Shown here: one piece after another, positions 17,671-26,525 of the stretch
Position numbering within the stretch: position 1 is the stretch's first letter
Layout of the letters: each line of letters begins with the position of its first letter
NCBI GenBank assembly: GCA_024235695.1
Contig: JACKLX010000001.1
Span: 248,001-312,000, forward strand
Reading direction: 5' to 3'
DNA length: 64,000 nt
Source of the DNA: Accumulibacter sp.
Lineage (GTDB): Bacteria; Pseudomonadota; Gammaproteobacteria; Burkholderiales; Rhodocyclaceae
Program-made: the position numbers and the translations under genes
The notes under the pieces: generated by a model
Seen by the model: only the letters and a program-made list of their open reading frames with translations
Told to the model about the DNA's origin: nothing
Database searches by the model: none

Positions 17671-19323
17671 ATGACCTCAGCCCGTCCCTTTTCGAAGCGC
17701 GTCGCGGCGCTGGCATCGCTGTCGTTCTTCCTGCTGGCGAGCTGCCTGTTGCTTTCCGGAGCGGCGTGGGCAACACCGCCGATCGAGCAAGTGCCGACCG
17801 GTGAGGCCGTCCTTTATCATAACTTTCGGCCGATCGTCACCTTTCGAGGAACCGTCCTCGGCGCCTCGCCGGCCGTCCGGGCGCGCCGATCCGCCGACCG
17901 GATCGACAACCTGACGCCAAGCCAGATGCTGCTGCCGATCGAGCTGACGCCACTCACCCTCGACGGCGTCCGCGGCATCACCGTGACCGCCGGCGGCAAT
18001 CTTCTCTTCGGCGTCACCGAGAGCGACCTGGACCCGCAGGAAAGGCTCACTCTGGAGCAGGTAGCGGAGAGCGCCCGCGAAAAAATCGCCGAAGCGCTGC
18101 GCGCGGATGCGGCGCAACGCCGTCCGGACGTCCTGCTCAAAGGCTTTGGCCTCGCCGCGGTGGCGACGGTGGTCGCTTTTGCGCTGCTCTGGCTGATCAG
18201 CCGCGCAACGCGCCTGTTGGTCGGTCGCGTGCAACGGCTGATCGGCAAGGAAGAGGCCGGCAACAAGCTGCGCTGGGCTCGGCACGGCTGGTTGCTGATG
18301 CAGCGCGTATCGCAACTGTTCATGGGCTTCCTGTGGTTGAGCGTCGCCTATCTCTGGTTGACCTATGTTCTGGCACGCTTTCCGCTGACCGAGCCGCTTG
18401 GCGAACGGCTCGGCGATTTCCTCCTCGACCTCATCGAAACGATCGGCACCAGTTTCATCGGCGCCATTCCGTCACTGACCACGGTGGTGGTCATCCTGTT
18501 CATCACCAAGGCCGCCAACGACGCCATCGGCAACTTCTTCCGCGCCGCCAAGGCAGGCCGGGTGCATGCTCCCGGCCTGCACGCCGACACCGTCAGCGCC
18601 ACCCACCGGCTGGTGACGGTGATGGTCTGGGGGCTGGGCATCGCCATTGCCTACCCCTTTATTCCGATGTCCAACAGCGACGCCTTCAAGGGCTTGTCGG
18701 TGATGCTGGGCTTCATGTTCACGCTCGGCTCGGCGGGCATCGTCAACCAGTTGATGAGCGGCCTGGTGCTGGTCTATGCACGAGCACTGTCGGTCGGCGA
18801 CTTCGTCGAGATCGGCGACAATGCCGGCGTGGTCAGCCAGGTCGGCGTGCTGTCGACCAAGATCATCAACATGCGCAACGAAGAGATCACGATTCCCAAC
18901 GCGGTACTGGTCGGCAACCCGATCCGCAACTTCTCGCGGCTCGCCGGCGAGCGCGGCACGCTGGTGTCGACCAAGGTGACCATCGGTTACGACACGCCGT
19001 GGCGGCAGGTACACGCGATGCTGATCGCCGCTGCCCAGCAGACGCCCGGCCTGCGGCCGGTGCCGACGCCATTCGTCTATCAGAAGGGCCTGGCCGACTG
19101 GTACGTCGAATACGAGCTGTTCGCGCACATGGACAAGCCGCTCGATCGGATCGCGGTCCTGTCCGCCTTGCACGCCAATATCCAGGATCAGTTCAACACC
19201 TACGGCGTCCAGATCATGTCGCCGCACTTCAACGCGCAGCCAGCCAACAATCTGGTCGTGCCACCCGACGGCTGGCATGCGGCGCCGGCCGCCCCGGAAG
19301 CCACCAGGGGCAAGGGTAAATAG
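17671..19323 (+). CDS. MscS-family mechanosensitive channel with N-terminal periplasmic domain
   Basis: A 550-residue inner-membrane channel. A signal peptide (about residues 10-35) leads into a periplasmic region of roughly 130 residues. Four or five membrane helices follow (near 155-175, 215-235, 255-290, 315-335). The MscS pore region is FKGLSVMLGFMFTLGSAGIVNQLMSG, and the cytoplasmic beta domain includes ARALSVGDFVEIGDNAGVVSQVG and IPNAVLVGNPIRNFSR. The family releases solutes on hypo-osmotic shock; the extra periplasmic domain puts it among the larger variants. A perfect TATAAT at 17631-17636 lies 35 bp upstream, without a well-placed -35. It is monocistronic as far as can be seen. Confidence 0.9.
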   Translation: MTSARPFSKRVAALASLSFFLLASCLLLSGAAWATPPIEQVPTGEAVLYHNFRPIVTFRGTVLGASPAVRARRSADRIDNLTPSQMLLPIELTPLTLDGVRGITVTAGGNLLFGVTESDLDPQERLTLEQVAESAREKIAEALRADAAQRRPDVLLKGFGLAAVATVVAFALLWLISRATRLLVGRVQRLIGKEEAGNKLRWARHGWLLMQRVSQLFMGFLWLSVAYLWLTYVLARFPLTEPLGERLGDFLLDLIETIGTSFIGAIPSLTTVVVILFITKAANDAIGNFFRAAKAGRVHAPGLHADTVSATHRLVTVMVWGLGIAIAYPFIPMSNSDAFKGLSVMLGFMFTLGSAGIVNQLMSGLVLVYARALSVGDFVEIGDNAGVVSQVGVLSTKIINMRNEEITIPNAVLVGNPIRNFSRLAGERGTLVSTKVTIGYDTPWRQVHAMLIAAAQQTPGLRPVPTPFVYQKGLADWYVEYELFAHMDKPLDRIAVLSALHANIQDQFNTYGVQIMSPHFNAQPANNLVVPPDGWHAAPAAPEATRGKGK

Positions 19324-19463
19324 CCTAGGATCCCCCCAATCAGGTGCCCACAGCGGTCAGCCGCGACCAGCGTTTTCGCTGCTCAGAGAACGGCGAGCAG
19401 CCGCCAGGACATTCACCACGACTCCTGCGACGGCTATCCACCGTATCCCGATAGAAAGCCCAG

Positions 19464-21479
19464 ATGATCAGTTTCGCCACCACCGTTTTCCTGTCGGCTT
19501 TCCTGCTCTTCCAGATTCAGCCGATCATCGCCAAGATGATCCTGCCGTGGTTCGGCGGCTCGTCATCGGTGTGGAGTACCTGCCTGGTCTTCTTTCAGGC
19601 GGAACTTCTGCTCGGCTACCTCTACGTCCATCTGCTGCACGAGTGGCTTTCGCCGCGGCGCCAGAACGTCGTGCATTGCATCTTGCTGATCCTCAGCGCG
19701 GCGACGCTGCCGGTCATCGCCGACCCGGCGTGGAAGGACGCGGCATTCGAAAACCCGACCTGGAATGTGCTGCTGGTGCTGGCGGCGGCAGTCGGCATGC
19801 CCTATCTGCTGCTTTCGACCACCGGGCCGCTGATGCAGGCCTGGTATGCGCGAACCTTCAACAGCCTGATGCCTTACCGTCTGTACGCGCTGTCGAACCT
19901 GGCGTCGATGATTGCACTGCTGAGCTATCCGATTCTCGTCGAACCCTACTTCCCGGTACACGATCAAGCCATGGCGTGGTCAGCAGCGTACGTTCTTTTC
20001 GTCGTCGCATGCCTGGCCAGCGCCCGCTTGTCGTGGCAAGGGGTAGCGACCGAGCGCGAGCGTGCGCCAGCCAGTGCCGAACCGACGCCGCGGCCACCCT
20101 TGCGCGAGTGCCTGCTGTGGATCGGCCTGGCGATGACCGCCTCGCTGCTGTTGCTGGCCTTGACCCGCCACCTGACGCAGGACGTCGCGCCGGTGCCCTT
20201 CCTGTGGGTGCTGCCGCTGAGTATCTACCTGTTGAGCTTCATCCTCTGTTTCGATGCGCCACGCTACTACTACCGGCCCGGGTTCCTGGCAGCGCTGCCG
20301 GTCGCTTTCCTGGCCGTCGACCGGGTCATCGAGGGCGGTGGCCTGGGCGTCCCGCTACTCGTCACACTGATGTCCCTGTCGCTGTTCGTCTTCTGCATGG
20401 TCTGTCACGGGGAACTCGTCAGGCGACGGCCGGCGGTTCGCCATCTCACCTTGTTCTATCTGATGCTCTCCATCGGTGGCGCACTTGGCGGCAGCTTTGT
20501 CGGGCTGCTGGCCCCGGCGATTTTCAATGCCTATTTCGAACTGCCGATCGGCCTCCTGCTGTGCGCTGCGCTGGTAATCATCGTTCTCTGGCGCGAGCTT
20601 CAGCCGAGGTGGCGCGGGCTTCTCCTGGTGGCGCTGCTCGCCTACGGCTACCGGCTCGGCGACATCTCGGTCGATTACGTCGAGGACTACCGGCTGGTGC
20701 AACGCAACTTCTATGGCCAGCTTCGCATCGCCGACGTCACCGACGACGAGCTGGGGGTCAAACGCCAGATGTTTCACGGGGAAGTCAATCACGGCGAGCA
20801 GTTCCTCGCTGCCGAATACCGTCGGCGGCCGACCGCCTACTATTGCCAAAGCTCGGGCATTGGCCTGGCACTCGACGGCCTCGCCGGCAGGGGAGCGCTG
20901 AAGGTCGGCATTCTCGGCCTGGGCGCCGGAACGCTGGCCACCTACGGCCGCGACGGCGACGAGATGCGGATGTACGAAATCAATGACCAGGTCGTCGATC
21001 TGGCACGCAGCGAGTTCAGCTACCTTGCCGATAGCGCTGCCAGGATCGTCCCGGTGCTCGGCGATGGCCGCCTGATGCTCGAACGCGAACCCGTGCAGGA
21101 CTTCGACCTGCTGGCGATCGACGCCTTTTCCGGCGACTCGATCCCGACGCATCTGCTGACCGTCGAAGCGATGCAGGCCTATCTTCGTCATCTGAAGAGC
21201 GATGGCGTACTGGCGCTGCACATCACCAACCGCTACCTCGACTTGCGGCCGGTGGTCGCCGCCGCCGCCGCGCGGCTGCAGATGACCGCCCTGATCTTCG
21301 ACCTCGATCCCGCCGAAGGCGACGCTTTCTGCCGCCATTCGGTATGGGTGCTACTGCTGCGCGACGAAGCCATGGCCGGCCTGCCGCAAGTCGCCCGGAC
21401 GGCGGAGAGGCTGGCGCCCCGGCCGGGTTTCAAGGTGTGGACCGACAGCTTCTCGAACCTGCTGGGGATCCTGCGCTAA
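19464..21479 (+). CDS. membrane-integral spermidine synthase-like protein
   Basis: A 671-residue fusion. The N-terminal half (about 1-390) has around ten membrane helices, beginning FATTVFLSAFLLFQIQPIIAKMILP, a start typical of the SpeE-like/MFS fusions. The C-terminal part is a Rossmann-fold methyltransferase-like aminopropyltransferase domain with GILGLGAGTLATYG near residue 480, the acidic YEIN that would bind the ribose, and LLAIDAFSGDSIPTHLLT. Canonical spermidine synthase substrate residues cannot be confirmed by eye, so polyamine synthesis is not assured. An inverted repeat just after the stop (21485-21530) separates it from the convergent AraC gene. Confidence 0.8.
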   Translation: MISFATTVFLSAFLLFQIQPIIAKMILPWFGGSSSVWSTCLVFFQAELLLGYLYVHLLHEWLSPRRQNVVHCILLILSAATLPVIADPAWKDAAFENPTWNVLLVLAAAVGMPYLLLSTTGPLMQAWYARTFNSLMPYRLYALSNLASMIALLSYPILVEPYFPVHDQAMAWSAAYVLFVVACLASARLSWQGVATERERAPASAEPTPRPPLRECLLWIGLAMTASLLLLALTRHLTQDVAPVPFLWVLPLSIYLLSFILCFDAPRYYYRPGFLAALPVAFLAVDRVIEGGGLGVPLLVTLMSLSLFVFCMVCHGELVRRRPAVRHLTLFYLMLSIGGALGGSFVGLLAPAIFNAYFELPIGLLLCAALVIIVLWRELQPRWRGLLLVALLAYGYRLGDISVDYVEDYRLVQRNFYGQLRIADVTDDELGVKRQMFHGEVNHGEQFLAAEYRRRPTAYYCQSSGIGLALDGLAGRGALKVGILGLGAGTLATYGRDGDEMRMYEINDQVVDLARSEFSYLADSAARIVPVLGDGRLMLEREPVQDFDLLAIDAFSGDSIPTHLLTVEAMQAYLRHLKSDGVLALHITNRYLDLRPVVAAAAARLQMTALIFDLDPAEGDAFCRHSVWVLLLRDEAMAGLPQVARTAERLAPRPGFKVWTDSFSNLLGILR

Positions 21480-21484
21480 CCATC

Positions 21485-21530
21485 CGGTCACGAACCGTCG
21501 CGACGCTCCCGATCACGAAAACCGTGACCG
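21485..21530. repeat. inverted repeat between convergent genes
   Basis: CGGTCACG (21485-21492) and its exact reverse complement CGTGACCG (21523-21530) are separated by 30 bp and followed by TTTCTC. The position between two convergent stop codons suggests a transcription barrier, but the long loop and short T-run make it a weak terminator. Confidence 0.35.
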
Positions 21531-21572
21531 TTTCTCTCACCGACCGTCTGCATACCGGCTGGCACGTCGGTC

Positions 21573-22580
21573 TCAGTCCTTGCCGCCGAGGCGATAGTCG
21601 CTCGGCGCCGCACCGCTCCAACGCTTGAAGGCGCGGGTGAAAGCGCCCTGCTCGGAGAAACCGAGCAGGAAAGTGATCTCGGTGACGCTCCTGGCCGAGT
21701 CGCGGAGGTAGCGTTTCGCCAGCGCAAAACGTGTTTCTTGCAGTACCTGCTGATAGCTGCTGCCCCGTTCCCCAAGCCTGCGCTGCAATGTGCGGCGACT
21801 CATGCCGAGAGCCTTGACGAGATCGTCGACGCAGGGCTCGCCCGAGGTCAGTTGCTTGAGCAGAAAAGCCTGGCAGCGGGAGACGAGATCCTCGGCGCTG
21901 CGCATCGCCAGTTGTTCGGCAAGAATCGCGTCGAAAGTCGCCGCCAGTTCGTGGTTGGCCGTCGGCAAGAGCGCTTCGGCGTCCGCGCTGGCGAGCAGCA
22001 ACGCGTCCTCGGCCGCCCCGAAGTGCAGCTCGCAAGCGAAGAAATCCTGGTAGGGGCGCGGATCGGCCGGCAAGGGCCGGCGCAGGAAGACCCTGACCGG
22101 ATTGAGCTGTCGCCGAGAATTGCTGCGACACATGGCGAGGGCGACTGACAGCAAGTAGTCCGCCATGACGTGTCCGACCACCGGGTCGCTGCGTCCGTGA
22201 TCACAGACATAACGCAGCCCGGCCGTCTCTGCCGTGCAGCGGCAGCTCCAGCGGTCGCCGAGCAGGCGCGCGTAACGTTCGATGCGCTGCAGACCCTGCC
22301 GCAGTGTGCTGCTCGACAACCAGGCGTAACCCAGTACTCCGAGGTTCGAGGGATGCCAGCAGTCGGCCGCAGCAAGACCGAAAGCGGGGTCGGCGATCAA
22401 GCCGACGGCACGGCCGATGGTCACATCCGCCAGCCAGGCGGGCAAGCGCGCACCGGGCTGACGGACCAGCTCGGGATCCAGACCCAGCTCGCGCAGCCAG
22501 CCCTGCGGTTCGATACCGTGCTTTTCAAGCAGGCGAAAAGTGATCAGCCAGACGCTGGCGAGAGAACTCGGGGGGCTCAT
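21573..22580 (-). CDS. AraC-family regulator with N-terminal arabinose-binding-like domain
   Basis: A 335-residue transcription factor. Residues 1-190 resemble the PF12625 'AraC arabinose-binding' region found in OruR/ArgR-type regulators. Residues 235-330 hold two helix-turn-helix motifs: VDDLVKALGMSRRTLQRRLGERGSSY and SVTEITFLLGFSEQGAFTRAFKRWSGAAPSDYR. The last is the standard AraC signature. Regulators of this architecture usually control catabolic or amino-acid genes, but no catabolic operon is adjacent. It is divergent from the GGDEF-EAL gene, with 142 bp between starts, so it may regulate itself or that gene. Confidence 0.88.
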   Translation of the reverse strand: MSPPSSLASVWLITFRLLEKHGIEPQGWLRELGLDPELVRQPGARLPAWLADVTIGRAVGLIADPAFGLAAADCWHPSNLGVLGYAWLSSSTLRQGLQRIERYARLLGDRWSCRCTAETAGLRYVCDHGRSDPVVGHVMADYLLSVALAMCRSNSRRQLNPVRVFLRRPLPADPRPYQDFFACELHFGAAEDALLLASADAEALLPTANHELAATFDAILAEQLAMRSAEDLVSRCQAFLLKQLTSGEPCVDDLVKALGMSRRTLQRRLGERGSSYQQVLQETRFALAKRYLRDSARSVTEITFLLGFSEQGAFTRAFKRWSGAAPSDYRLGGKD

Positions 22581-22722
22581 TGATGGCGGGCGAAAGCGGA
22601 CTTGACGATCGATTGGCGCAAATGGTGAAACGAATGGCGCGCTCGGTCAAGGAGCGCGGCTTGCCGATGCTTAAGCTGAAACTACCAGAATCGGCCATTC
22701 CGACGCAGGCCCCGCCATTCCA

Positions 22723-24036
22723 ATGCACGACACTGGTTCAGATCTCGACCCGATCACCGGTTTTCTCAACCGCATCGCTGGCCTCAGCGCGGCCAGCCGG
22801 GCGGTCGCCAGGGCGGAGTCGACCGGCGATGGCCTGGCCGTACTGTGGCTGGACATCGACCGTTTCCGGCAGATCAACCAATCCTTCGGCCACGTCGGGG
22901 GCGACCGGGTCATTGCCGAGGTGGCGAAACGCTTGCGGCAAACCCTGAGCGCCGACTGCCTGTTGCTGCGCATGGGTAGCGACGAATTCGTCGCGCTGAT
23001 GCCTTCGCTCCAACGGCAAACGGCGACCGAAGTCTGCCAGCGCTTGTTGGCCGCGATCGAATCTCCGCTGGCCATCGACGATCTGTTGATGCATCCGTCG
23101 GTAAGCATGGGGATCGCCGTCCACGCGGCCGGTGAAGACCCGCTGAGCCTGCTGGAGCGAGCCGACCGGGCAATGATCGAGGCCAAGCGCCGCGGCGGCA
23201 AGCGCCTGATTGTTTCCGGCGACGAGCCGGTCGCAGGTCGCCTTGGCGTGCAACTGGCACGCGACGAACTGGCGATCGAAGCGGATTTGCACAAAGCGCT
23301 TGAAAGCGGCTGCCTGGCGCTCGAATATCAGCCGCTGGTCGCGCTCGACGGGCGCATCGAGGCGGTCGAGGCGCTGATGCGCTGCGACCTGCCCGGGCGA
23401 CGACTGATGCCCGGCAAGTTCATCCCGGTTGCCGAAAAAACCGGCCTGATCGTCCGTCTTGGCGAATGGAGCCTGCTGCAGGGTGCGCAGTTCGCCGCGC
23501 GGCTGCGCGACGAAGGTGTCGCGACCAGGGTCGCCATCAACGTCTCGCGTGCCCAGCTCAACTCGCGCAGTTTCACCCCGGCGCTGCAGGCGGCGTTGAT
23601 TTGCGCCAACGTCGCGCCGGCGCTGATCGAACTGGAATTCACCGAATCGCTGTTCCTCGATCTCTCGGAGATCGTCCAGGGCAATCTGCGCAGCGCTCGC
23701 CTGGCGGGCGTCGGGATGGCGATCGACGATTTCGGTTACGGCTACTCCTGCCTTGCCAACCTCAAGGATCTGCCGGCCAACAAGCTCAAGCTCGATCGCT
23801 CGTTCATCAAGGTCCTGCCGGCGGACCGGCGTGCCTACGCGGTAGTGAAAGCGATGGCCATGCTCGGCCGCGAGCTGGGCATGACGGTCGTCGCCGAGGG
23901 TGTCGAGACGGCCGAACAGCAGGCCGCCGTCGAGGGCGCCGCGGTGGACGCGGTGCAGGGCTACTTTCACGCCCGGCCGATGCCGGAAGAAGCGATGCTG
24001 GCGTGGCTCAAGGAGAAAAGTACGCATGCGCTCTGA
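22723..24036 (+). CDS. GGDEF-EAL cyclic-di-GMP enzyme with variant GSDEF site
   Basis: A 437-residue cytoplasmic protein with no sensor domain. The GGDEF domain (about 5-175) has GFLNRI at its start and RMGSDEFVAL at the catalytic loop, where the second Gly of GGDEF is Ser; no RxxD inhibitory site lies upstream. The EAL domain (about 190-430) keeps VEALMRC, INVSRAQL, LEFTESLF, DDFGYGYS (Tyr for the usual Thr), KLDRSFI, VAEGVET and QGYFHARPM, so most metal ligands of a cyclic-di-GMP phosphodiesterase are present. The likely net activity is degradation. Its end overlaps the HDOD gene by 11 bp, so the two are probably one transcript. Confidence 0.9.
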   Translation: MHDTGSDLDPITGFLNRIAGLSAASRAVARAESTGDGLAVLWLDIDRFRQINQSFGHVGGDRVIAEVAKRLRQTLSADCLLLRMGSDEFVALMPSLQRQTATEVCQRLLAAIESPLAIDDLLMHPSVSMGIAVHAAGEDPLSLLERADRAMIEAKRRGGKRLIVSGDEPVAGRLGVQLARDELAIEADLHKALESGCLALEYQPLVALDGRIEAVEALMRCDLPGRRLMPGKFIPVAEKTGLIVRLGEWSLLQGAQFAARLRDEGVATRVAINVSRAQLNSRSFTPALQAALICANVAPALIELEFTESLFLDLSEIVQGNLRSARLAGVGMAIDDFGYGYSCLANLKDLPANKLKLDRSFIKVLPADRRAYAVVKAMAMLGRELGMTVVAEGVETAEQQAAVEGAAVDAVQGYFHARPMPEEAMLAWLKEKSTHAL

Positions 24037-24901
24037 CACGCCAGGGGGGGGACGCCGGCTCGACGAGGTGCTCGAAAGAACGATCCGCGACATCGACATC
24101 CCGCCGCGGCCGGCGATCATCGACCGGATTTGCCATGAGATGCGCCAGGATCAGCCAAACTTCAAGTACATCGGCGAGCAAATCAGCGCCGATGTCAGCC
24201 TCGCGGCAGCGCTGATCAAGACCGTGAACTCACCCTACTTCGGCTTTCGCAGACGCTGCCGCTCGGTTCATGAAGCGCTGTTGATGCTCGGCCTCGACGC
24301 GACCAGCCGGGCGATCGCCGCGATCAGTCTGCGCGAGGCCTTCCCTGGTTCGGCGCATTATGAGCGCTTCTGGCAGGCATCGGCACAGATCGCCGCGCTC
24401 TCCGGCTGGTTGGCGCAATTGGTCAGGAAATCGGGGCTGCGCGCCGACGATGCCTACACCTACGGCCTGTTCAGGGACTGCGGCATCGTCATCCTGTTGC
24501 GTCGCTTTCCGGATTACATGGCGACGCTGGACCGTGCCAACCACGAGGCTGAACGTGCTTTCACCGACATCGAGGTCGAGGTGCTGCCGACCAATCACAG
24601 CGTCGTCGGCTCACTGCTCGCGCAGAACTGGTGGCTGCCGGAGGAAATCTGCCTGGCCATCCGCTACCACCACGACCGCGACGCCATCGAGCAATTCGAG
24701 TCGGGCCTGCCAGCCGCCAGCCGCTATCTGGTGGCCGCCAGTCAGACGGCAGAACATATCCTGCAGCAGGTCACCGGCGGCAGCCATACCGAGGAATGGC
24801 ATAAGCTCGGTTCATCCAGCCAGCGCCTTCTCGGCCTCGACGACAGCGCACTCGGCGACCTCTACGATCGGGGAGCGGCCTTGATCGCCAGCAACAGCTA
24901 G
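24026..24901 (+). CDS. HDOD-domain signalling protein
   Basis: A 291-residue protein that is almost entirely an HDOD domain. It shows IDIPPRPAIIDRICHEM, then VSLAAALIKTVNSPYFGFRRRCRSVHEALLMLGL, the typical HDOD stretch, and a later NHSVVGSLLAQNWWLPEEICLAIRYHHD. HDOD domains lack most HD phosphohydrolase metal ligands and usually act as protein-interaction modules in cyclic-di-GMP or stress signalling. ATG 24026 has AGGAGA 9 bp upstream and lies inside the end of the GGDEF-EAL gene. The overlap implies coupled synthesis and a joint role. Confidence 0.88.
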   Translation: MRSDTPGGGRRLDEVLERTIRDIDIPPRPAIIDRICHEMRQDQPNFKYIGEQISADVSLAAALIKTVNSPYFGFRRRCRSVHEALLMLGLDATSRAIAAISLREAFPGSAHYERFWQASAQIAALSGWLAQLVRKSGLRADDAYTYGLFRDCGIVILLRRFPDYMATLDRANHEAERAFTDIEVEVLPTNHSVVGSLLAQNWWLPEEICLAIRYHHDRDAIEQFESGLPAASRYLVAASQTAEHILQQVTGGSHTEEWHKLGSSSQRLLGLDDSALGDLYDRGAALIASNS

Positions 24902-25176
24902 CGCTTCGCCATCTGGCGTGCTTGATCGGCAGGATTTTGCCGGGCACCGCCGCGGCTTCCCTTCGCGCTCACCGCATCTCCGGACTGATCCGGCGCGCCG
25001 GAGATCTTGCGACTTCCGTCGACCAACGCATATCACAGCGCAACAATCCGCCCATTCGCAAGACATCGTCTCGCACGACCGGCTACAGATCATCCGCATC
25101 AGCGAAGGGATGGCCGAACATGGCTCGGCGTCGGTCGCAGCGCCCGCTGCGCCCGGCGACCGGCGACCGGCGCGGC
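24902..25176. other. intergenic region with hairpin between convergent genes
   Basis: 275 bp between the HDOD gene and the convergent histidine kinase gene. It contains an exact 8-bp inverted repeat, ATCTCCGG (24976-24983) and CCGGAGAT (24998-25005), with a 14-bp loop and no T-run. No conserved reading frame, RNA or repeat was recognised in the rest. Confidence 0.35.
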
Positions 25177-26523
25177 TCAAGAGGGCGGCAGTGGCACGGT
25201 GAGCGTCATCTCGAGACCGCCTTGCGGCCGCTGGCGTGCGAACAGCTGACCGCCGTGAGATATGACGGCGCGCCGGGCGATCGCCAGCCCGAGCCCGTAG
25301 CCGATCGCGCCGTCGCTGTTGTCGGCGCGATAGAAAGGCTCGAAGATCGCCTCGAGGTCGCCCTCGGCGACACCGGGGCCATGGTCCGAGACCACCACTT
25401 GAAAAATTCCCGGCGGCAGCAGGCATGCGCGCACCTCGACCGCGGTGCCTGGAGCGGTGAATTTGACCGCGTTGCGCACGACGTTTTCGACGGCGCGATA
25501 GAGCAACTCGCCCTGTACCGGCGCCGTCACTTCGCCTTCGCCGGTGAAATGTACCGAACGACCGCTTGCCGCCGCCTCGAAAGCCGCGTCGTCGGCGATG
25601 CTGGCCACCATCTCCATGAGATCGATGCGTTCCGGCGGCGACGCCGACGTGCCTGCCTCGAGCCGCGACAGGGTCAGCAGTTCGCCAACCAGCTCGTCGA
25701 GCCGGATCGACTCGCGTTCGACGCGCTCGAGCGTCACGGCCAGCTTTTCGGGTCGCTGACGCGCCAGGCCGATCGCCGCGTGCAAACGCGCCAACGGCGA
25801 TCGCAGTTCGTGCGAAACGTCGTGCAGCAGACGCTGCTGGCTGTGGATCTGCGTCTGCAATTGCTGGGCCATGCGGTCGAAGTCACGTCCGAGATCGGCC
25901 AGCTCGTCGCGCCGCCTGCCAATCAACGGCTGCACGCGCGTTTCCAGCCGGCCGTCGGAGACAGCCCGGAAAGCGCCGCGCAGACTGCGGATCGGCGTCG
26001 CCATGTACCAGGCCATCGCGGCGCTGAAGACCAGGCTGGCAAGCAGGCCGGCGGCAATCGGCACTGCCGGCGGCGGACGTTCGCGACGCAGCGGGCGGCC
26101 GCCACCCGGCCAGCGGTCGAAGGTCGCCACCAGCGTGTAGGTCTCGCCGTCACTGGCCACCAGCCGGCGCGTCGCGGACCTCGGTCCGCGACCGAATTCG
26201 CCCGACGCGAGGGCGGCGCGCAAGTCGTCGGGTAACTCGCGGTCGAACAGTTCGCGGCCGCCAGCGTCGATGATGAACAGTCGTGCGCCGCCCGCTTCAT
26301 CGGCCCATTCGCGCAGCACATCGCGCATCATCTGGGGGCCACCCCGGCGCAGGATGACTTCCGCCGTGTCAAGCATCACCGCGGCACGCGGGCCACCCGG
26401 CGGCAGCGGTGCGGATTCCGCCTCGGCCTGCCGATGCAGCCAGACGACCGTTCCGACGCCGATGCCGGCCAGCAGCAGCGACAGCCAGAATGCGAAGAAG
26501 AACTTCCAGAACAGGCGCCCCAT
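25177..26523 (-). CDS. Cpx-like sensor histidine kinase
   Basis: A 448-residue membrane kinase. Helix 1 (about 8-30) and helix 2 (about 160-180) bracket a periplasmic sensor of some 130 residues. A HAMP linker (MATPIRSLRGAFRAVSDGRLETRV) follows. The phosphoacceptor is His in LLHDVSHELRSPLARL near residue 240. ATP-binding boxes are present: N (ENVVRNAVKF), G1 (VSDHGPGV), F (FEPFYRAD) and G2 (GYGLGLAI). The sequence style is that of CpxA/RstB. It starts 2 bp after the response-regulator stop, so both are co-transcribed. The neighbouring Spy-like gene and CpxR-type repeats support an envelope-stress role. Confidence 0.9.
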   Translation of the reverse strand: MGRLFWKFFFAFWLSLLLAGIGVGTVVWLHRQAEAESAPLPPGGPRAAVMLDTAEVILRRGGPQMMRDVLREWADEAGGARLFIIDAGGRELFDRELPDDLRAALASGEFGRGPRSATRRLVASDGETYTLVATFDRWPGGGRPLRRERPPPAVPIAAGLLASLVFSAAMAWYMATPIRSLRGAFRAVSDGRLETRVQPLIGRRRDELADLGRDFDRMAQQLQTQIHSQQRLLHDVSHELRSPLARLHAAIGLARQRPEKLAVTLERVERESIRLDELVGELLTLSRLEAGTSASPPERIDLMEMVASIADDAAFEAAASGRSVHFTGEGEVTAPVQGELLYRAVENVVRNAVKFTAPGTAVEVRACLLPPGIFQVVVSDHGPGVAEGDLEAIFEPFYRADNSDGAIGYGLGLAIARRAVISHGGQLFARQRPQGGLEMTLTVPLPPS

Positions 26524-26525
26524 GC

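Noticed and set aside
24976-25005. Hairpin as a rho-independent terminator of the HDOD gene
   Set aside because: The stem is real, but it lies 75 bp past the stop, has a 14-base loop and no T-run, so it is listed only as a hairpin.
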